A stretch of DNA of 8,789 nt from JBDRAU01 sp043823315 (GTDB taxonomy: Bacteria > Patescibacteriota > UBA1384 > DTJR01), in NCBI GenBank assembly GCA_043823315.1, contig JBDRAU010000064.1, positions 1 through 8,789 of the forward strand. Direction: 5' to 3'. Position numbers and translations under genes: made by a program. Positions 5,200-8,789 of the stretch are shown here, piece by piece. Position 1 is the stretch's first letter. Each line of letters opens with the position of its first letter. Under the pieces are notes generated by a model. It made no database searches, was not told the DNA's origin, and saw only the letters and a program-made list of their open reading frames with translations.

Positions 5200-5608
5200 A
5201 AAAAAGCGTTACGACGATCATGGTAAAGAGAACAAGCAAGGGATAGGCAACTGCGCCTTTGATGGCAGATTGCATCTTGTATTCATTTTCCTGCTGATCG
5301 GCCAAATCCTTAAGTATTTCTTCCATCCGTCCGCTTGCCTCGGCAGCCGCGATAGAATATACGTACACCTCATCAAAAACATCGGGGAATTTCTTTAAAG
5401 CGGTCGATAATTTTTCGCCCCGTTCTATACCCGAAGAAATAGATTCACCAATTTGACGCAAATATTTATTGCTTACCTCCCCAGATACAATTGTAATTGC
5501 CTTTAAAATAGGTATACCCGCTTCAATTGCAGCGGCGAGAGCCCTCGTAAAAAGGGCCTTGTCTTTTGCGCTAACTCGGCGGAAATTGAAAAAATTGACA
5601 GGTTTCAT
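5042..5608 (-). CDS. pilC: PilC, N-terminal part (before frameshift)
   Basis: The first 137 codons encode the start of the platform protein: the cytoplasmic part of the first GspF repeat (ALFTRALAAAIEAGIPILKAI at 18-38, FDEVYVYSIAAAEASGRMEEIL at 78-99) and the beginning of its first membrane helix (AYPLLVLFTMIVVTLFF). At the 8-T run (5198-5205) the frame leaves the conserved path, and the last 51 codons (from DGNRGAESS) are unrelated antisense-like text ending in a stop near 5042. The ATG at 5606-5608 is 4 nt after the pilT stop. Compared with many PilC proteins (about 400 residues), the N-terminal extension before the first GspF repeat is nearly absent. As written, the gene makes a truncated platform protein unless the frame is corrected. 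Confidence 0.85.
   Translation of the reverse strand: MKPVNFFNFRRVSAKDKALFTRALAAAIEAGIPILKAITIVSGEVSNKYLRQIGESISSGIERGEKLSTALKKFPDVFDEVYVYSIAAAEASGRMEEILKDLADQQENEYKMQSAIKGAVAYPLLVLFTMIVVTLFFDGNRGAESSKYNDRGEFGYSRFYSNTSLKLNLYFQILVHSFTRNYRTRFVA
5198..5205 (-). other. T8 homopolymer at the pilC frameshift
   Basis: The coding strand reads ACG C followed by eight T, then GATGGC. The conserved PilC frame needs seven T (T-L-F-L-M-A) or ten (T-L-F-F-L-M-A), so the run is one base long or two bases short. The change required is a +1 shift (skip one T). A -1 ribosomal slip would read TGA at once. Sequencing error, real mutation or RNA polymerase slippage on the U run could each explain it. Confidence 0.85.
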
Positions 5609-5612
5609 AACT

Positions 5613-6677
5613 CTAAAAGACCATTTGTTTGAATTGCCTAGGATCGCTAGCCCACAAAAGCGCTTCTTCTAAAGTAACTTCGCCCCTCGCGACAAAATCA
5701 GCCAATACTTGATCAAGTGAAATCATCCCCTCGTTGGCGCTGGTTTGAATAACAGATTGAATTTGATGATCCTTTCCCTCGCGAATCAAGTTTCTTATGG
5801 CCGGATTGGCAACCATGATCTCGCAAGCCGGCACTCGTCCCTCGTTGTTTGCTCTTTGTACAAGGCGTTGCGAAGCAATTCCGGATAAGACATTAGCCAG
5901 CTGCTGACGAACTTGAACCTGCTGGTTCTTGGGAAACGCATCAACAATTCTGGAGGGGGTTTGAGCAGCTTCATTGGTGTGAAGAGTTGTAAAAACCAAG
6001 TGTCCCGCCTCCGCCAAAGTCAAAACCGCATCAAAAGTTTCCAAATCCCTCATTTCCCCGACAAAAACAACGTCGGCATCTTCCCGAAGCGCGCTTTTAA
6101 GCGCCCGGGCAAAGCTCCTCGTATCAGTGCCGTATTCTCTTTGTGAAACAATGCTTTTGCCATTTTTAAACAGATATTCAACCGGATCCTCAATAGTAAC
6201 GATGTGGCGCGCAAAATTTTGGTTGATATATTCAATCAACGATGCAATCGTCGTAGATTTTCCCTGCCCCGTCGGTCCGGTAATAATCAAAAGTCCCTTT
6301 TCTAAATTAGCAAACTGTTGAATGATCGGAGGCAAGCCAAGCTCCTTGAAGGTTTTGACTTTGGCGGGAATAAATCTAAACGAGCCAGCCACCCTTCCCT
6401 TTTCAAAATAAATATTAGCCCTCACCCGTGATCCATCAAAATTAAAAGAAAAGTCAATTTCTTTTTGCTCTTTTAGCACTTCAGCTTGTTCTTTTTTTAA
6501 GGTTTGCGCAATAATGTTTTCGCACTCATCAACCGACAACTTTTTTTCTTCGGGAAGTGCCATCAGTTTGCCATCAACCCTGATAATCGGTTTCTCTTCA
6601 CCAATTAAATGCAAATCGCTGGCGCGTGATTTGATCGCTTTTGAAAAAATTCCTTTTAAAATTGTTACATCATCCAT
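5613..6677 (-). CDS. pilT: PilT twitching-motility retraction ATPase
   Basis: This 354-residue hexameric traffic ATPase would power pilus depolymerisation at the cytoplasmic face of the inner membrane. All family motifs are intact: Walker A GPTGQGKST (134-142), Asp box TIEDPVEY (161-168), Walker B VVFVGEMRD (203-211), His box with H226 and TTLHTN (230-235), and the PilT-specific AIRNLIREGK (293-302) linked to retraction. The ATG at 6675-6677 is chosen because GAGGA lies 5 nt upstream; an in-frame TTG at 6689 would use that site as codons. The start overlaps the end of the PilB-like gene by 8 nt, so the two ATPases are probably translationally coupled. Length and motifs match typical PilT. Confidence 0.95.
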   Translation of the reverse strand: MDDVTILKGIFSKAIKSRASDLHLIGEEKPIIRVDGKLMALPEEKKLSVDECENIIAQTLKKEQAEVLKEQKEIDFSFNFDGSRVRANIYFEKGRVAGSFRFIPAKVKTFKELGLPPIIQQFANLEKGLLIITGPTGQGKSTTIASLIEYINQNFARHIVTIEDPVEYLFKNGKSIVSQREYGTDTRSFARALKSALREDADVVFVGEMRDLETFDAVLTLAEAGHLVFTTLHTNEAAQTPSRIVDAFPKNQQVQVRQQLANVLSGIASQRLVQRANNEGRVPACEIMVANPAIRNLIREGKDHQIQSVIQTSANEGMISLDQVLADFVARGEVTLEEALLWASDPRQFKQMVF

Positions 6678-8379
6678 CTGAATCCTCAAATCGCGTTGCT
6701 TTAATTACTTCGTCAATTGTAGTCAAACCAAGCGAGGCCTTGCGAAGGCCGTCTTGTCTTAATGTAATCATACCAGATTCAATGGCTGCTCTTCTCACTT
6801 CTTCATAAGAAGTCTTGGCTATAATCATATCCACAATTTCATCCATAACCTCCAAAACCTCATACAGGGCGATCCGTCCGGAAAATCCCCCTTGGCAGTG
6901 CTCGCATCCTTCTCCACGATAAAATCTCACAAAATCATTGCTCCCAAGCTCGCTTTTAATTTTGTCTTCAACGGAAACTGAAACTTCAATTTCTACCTTG
7001 CAATGCGTGCAGATTTTTCTAACTAATCTCTGACATATAATTAATTTAACTGCCGAAGAAATTAAATAGGGCTCGCCTGTAAGATTTGAGAGATTGATCA
7101 AAGCTTGTGTAGCATCCTTAGAAAACATTCCCGCCAGAACCAGTTTGCCTGAAAGAGCACCGTGCAAGACCAAGCTCATCTCCTCATGACTTGTAAGTTC
7201 ATCGACTGCAACTACCGCGGGAGATTGTTTAAAAATTGCGCGAAGCGCTTCCGCGGGGCCAAAACCCATCTCGCTTTTTGAAACCACTTGGTTCACACCC
7301 TCCAATGTATAGGTCACCTCTTCTTCGAGCGATATTACATCAAGTCCTCTTGTCGACAATTCTTTCATCATCGAGGCAAGAGTGGTAGATCTGCCCGATT
7401 TTCTCACACTCGCAACAACCACCATGCCAAAACCTCCGTTCAGCGCTCTTTCAACTTTTTGAAGCGAACTCTCATCCATTCCCAAATTTTTAAACTGCGG
7501 AATTTCATCTGAATTTGGCAAGACCTTGAAAGAGAGTCTTTCGCCGGAAATAGTCGGAAGGGACGAGAACAAAATATTGCTAGGTCTGTCTTTTAATAAA
7601 TTGAGTTCGAACCGGCCTGATTGGGGAACGCGGGTTTGCTCCAAGTTGAGACGAGCAAGAGTCTTGGCTCGCAAAGTAACTTCTTCAAGAAGATTAGACG
7701 GAATCGTTAACAAAGAATGTTTCTCGCCATAGAGAATCAGTTTGATCGAAATTCTATTTTCAAAAGGTTCAAAAATGAGCTCATCTGCTCGCCGAGAAAG
7801 TGCATAAGCTAAAAGAGATTGAAGCAAGTTCGCTCCATCACCGGAAGAGGCAATGTCCTTGACCATTTGAAGATCGACTTTGCCCGTAAAGATCTGTTCT
7901 GCTTTGTGATCTTCTTCGGTTATTTGCCCGTCTGGGTTCGGGCGATCATCTTTAAATACCTTGTCGGCTTGGCTTTGGGGTGTGAGTAATATCTCAATTT
8001 TATAACCGAGCCGCCGCTCAATTTTATCAAGTACTTTTCGATTAAGAGCTGCATATTTAACAGGATCGGTCAAAGCAACTTGCAAGATTTTGGAATTCTC
8101 TTCAACGTAAAACGGAATGAAGCCAAATTTTTGTTGAAGCTTTTGATCCAAAATAGAATTGGCCTTTTGGTCTATCTCGTGAAGCTCGATAAACGGCACC
8201 TCATTAAACTGCGCATAAGCTTTAATTAATTCAACATCTGATCCGCCCCGATTCACAAGAGTTTCATAAACGTCCTCAGGACAATCTAAATCTGCAAGCG
8301 ATGCGATTTCATCAGTTGAAACAATTCCTTGATGTTCCAGAAATTCTATAAACTCTTGTGTTTGATTTATCTTGTTCAT
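6670..8379 (-). CDS. pilB: PilB/GspE-family ATPase with degenerate catalytic motifs
   Basis: This 569-residue protein is clearly PilB-like over its length: an N-terminal MshEN/GspE_N-type region (about 10-140), the ARLNLEQTRVPQSGRFEL segment (242-259), SSLPTISGERLSFKVLP (272-288), and a CTHC (457-460) ... CEHC (492-495) zinc-binding block followed by GRIALYEVL. The ATPase motifs are altered. Walker A reads ASVRKSGRST (323-332), with the lysine replaced by R330 and the first Gly by Ala. The Asp box reads SLEEEVTY (350-357). Walker B reads VVAVDELTS (389-397), keeping E394 but losing the Gly and the RD. The His box reads GKLVLAGMFSKDA (411-423), with no His. It may be a structural or regulatory partner rather than a motor. 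The ATG 1 nt after the preceding stop is preferred to an in-frame TTG at 8448 inside the upstream gene. Confidence 0.85.
   Translation of the reverse strand: MNKINQTQEFIEFLEHQGIVSTDEIASLADLDCPEDVYETLVNRGGSDVELIKAYAQFNEVPFIELHEIDQKANSILDQKLQQKFGFIPFYVEENSKILQVALTDPVKYAALNRKVLDKIERRLGYKIEILLTPQSQADKVFKDDRPNPDGQITEEDHKAEQIFTGKVDLQMVKDIASSGDGANLLQSLLAYALSRRADELIFEPFENRISIKLILYGEKHSLLTIPSNLLEEVTLRAKTLARLNLEQTRVPQSGRFELNLLKDRPSNILFSSLPTISGERLSFKVLPNSDEIPQFKNLGMDESSLQKVERALNGGFGMVVVASVRKSGRSTTLASMMKELSTRGLDVISLEEEVTYTLEGVNQVVSKSEMGFGPAEALRAIFKQSPAVVAVDELTSHEEMSLVLHGALSGKLVLAGMFSKDATQALINLSNLTGEPYLISSAVKLIICQRLVRKICTHCKVEIEVSVSVEDKIKSELGSNDFVRFYRGEGCEHCQGGFSGRIALYEVLEVMDEIVDMIIAKTSYEEVRRAAIESGMITLRQDGLRKASLGLTTIDEVIKATRFEDSDG
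6683..6687 (-). promoter_or_regulatory. Ribosome binding site deciding the pilT start
   Basis: GAGGA on the minus strand ends 5 nt before the ATG at 6677, inside the last codons of the upstream ATPase gene. It favours this ATG over the TTG at 6689, which would include the site in the coding sequence. Confidence 0.65.
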
Positions 8380-8380
8380 T

Positions 8381-8623
8381 TTAATATGAATCGAATGGAT
8401 TCGACCTTCCTTGGCTACCCGAATCAGTCGTACGGGGAAGATCGCCAAAATTGTTAAGTTCTTTGACTACATTTTTGAGCTCCTGAACCTCGGTATCGCC
8501 GGATAAGAATTCGCTCGGATTTGTCTCGATTTTGTTTGGTTTTGAGAAGAAAAAGATCGCTAATATAATCACAAGAAGCGTTAGGATAAACCCGGAAACT
8601 ATTGGTAAGAATTTCTCTTTCAC
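8381..8623 (-). CDS. Small single-pass membrane protein of the pilus operon
   Basis: This 80-residue protein has a basic N terminus (MKEKF), one membrane helix at about 7-26 and an acidic, polar tail that ends in GRSNPFDSY. A helical segment (VQELKNVVKELNNF, 46-59) links the two parts. The GR-x-NPF ending recalls the short (R/G)xPF motif of PilP lipoproteins, but there is no lipobox and similarity is too weak for a name. The start is GTG at 8623, supported by AGGAGA 10 nt upstream; there is no better start. It lies between the upstream gene fragment and pilB, with 1 nt to the next gene, so it is likely an alignment-complex or ATPase-docking component. This role is inferred from position only. 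Confidence 0.6.
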   Translation of the reverse strand: MKEKFLPIVSGFILTLLVIILAIFFFSKPNKIETNPSEFLSGDTEVQELKNVVKELNNFGDLPRTTDSGSQGRSNPFDSY

Positions 8624-8625
8624 GA

Positions 8626-8789
8626 TTAATTCTCTCCTTTCGGGACTGCAGTCGCGCTCGGAATTGGCGTAGTTTTGTACAAATATGGAAATTCAAGCGA
8701 ATAATCAGCATTAATCTCTCCGCCATCATTTGATATAAAATTAAGCTCAACAATTTTTGTCGGTCTCAAATTCCTCTTGAGCTTGTCTA
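8626..8789 (-). CDS. 3' end of a pilus operon gene, perhaps PilO-like (partial)
   Basis: An open frame runs in from the right edge and ends with TAA at 8626-8628. It has no start inside the window. The 53 visible residues include RPTKIVELNFISNDGGEI, then NADYSLEFPYLYKTTPIP and a Pro/Thr/Ala-rich end. The alternating polar/hydrophobic strands (IVELNFIS, ADYSLEFPYLY) fit the C-terminal ferredoxin-like domain of a PilO-type protein, and the position just before pilB fits pilMNO order, but the piece is too short to identify. The other two minus-strand frames are closed early here, which supports this one. The stop is 2 nt before the GTG of the next gene. Confidence 0.55.
   Translation of the reverse strand, partial: DKLKRNLRPTKIVELNFISNDGGEINADYSLEFPYLYKTTPIPSATAVPKGEN
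8633..8638 (-). promoter_or_regulatory. Ribosome binding site for the GTG-started small protein
   Basis: AGGAGA on the minus strand lies 9-10 nt before the GTG at 8623, within the last codons of the upstream gene. It is the main support for a GTG start there. Confidence 0.55.

Noticed and set aside
5195..5205. Programmed -1 ribosomal frameshift at the T8 run of pilC
   Set aside because: A U_UUU_UUU heptamer is present, but a -1 slip reads TGA immediately; the conserved frame lies at +1 relative to the first part.
5913..6321. Open frames of 60-77 codons on both strands inside pilT
   Set aside because: They are shadows of a strongly conserved coding sequence, with no ribosome binding site or recognisable content.
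6678..6689. TTG at 6689 as the pilT start
   Set aside because: It would consume the GAGGA site, which is well placed for the ATG at 6677.
8380..8448. TTG at 8448 as the pilB start
   Set aside because: It gives a 69-nt overlap with the upstream gene and an N terminus unlike the family; the ATG at 8379 follows the previous stop by 1 nt.
8454..8753. 99-codon minus-strand frame at the right end
   Set aside because: It crosses both the small membrane protein gene and the partial upstream gene in another frame and has no family features; the frame ending at 8626 fits the operon and has continuous plausible protein text.

Overview
The window looks like chromosomal DNA from a small-genome, AT-rich bacterium, most plausibly a Candidate Phyla Radiation (Patescibacteria) member. 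This assignment is an inference. It rests on the style of the type IV pilus operon (small pilin-like genes, a PilD with only the peptidase domain, a short PilC), the very tight gene packing and the scarcity of Shine-Dalgarno sites. Nothing here is a direct taxonomic marker. TGA is used as a stop codon in ATGA overlaps, so the standard bacterial code applies.

Left end (1-475): two copies of a 57-nt segment holding the 5' half of a tRNA (minus strand, 75-nt period). A stem-loop and a strong promoter follow. The promoter drives a complete initiator tRNA-fMet gene (plus strand), which is followed by a long palindromic REP-like element and a clean rho-independent terminator.

474-976: a complete RNase HI-like gene on the minus strand. 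Just upstream lies a 21-codon remnant of a second RNase H gene, containing a terminator-like hairpin at the end of the pilus operon.

981-8789 (all minus strand, transcribed from the right edge leftward): a type IV pilus operon. In order of transcription: the 3' end of an unidentified gene (position suggests PilO-like), a small single-pass membrane protein with a GRSNPF tail, a PilB/GspE-type ATPase, a PilT retraction ATPase, a PilC platform protein split by a frameshift at an 8-T run, a pilin-like protein without a normal leader, a PilD-type peptidase, then four pilin-like proteins (pseudopilin, PilV-like, PilW-like, PilX-like). Genes overlap by 4-8 nt or are separated by 1-7 nt.

Together these would build, process and retract a pilus. 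The most striking points are that the PilB homologue has lost the key residues of every ATPase motif (Walker A Lys to Arg, altered Asp box and Walker B, no His box) while the adjacent PilT is intact; that PilC needs a +1 shift to be made in full; and that the pilin leaders and PilD depart together from the classical pattern (Ala/Ser at -1, one Asp at +5, no methyltransferase domain).
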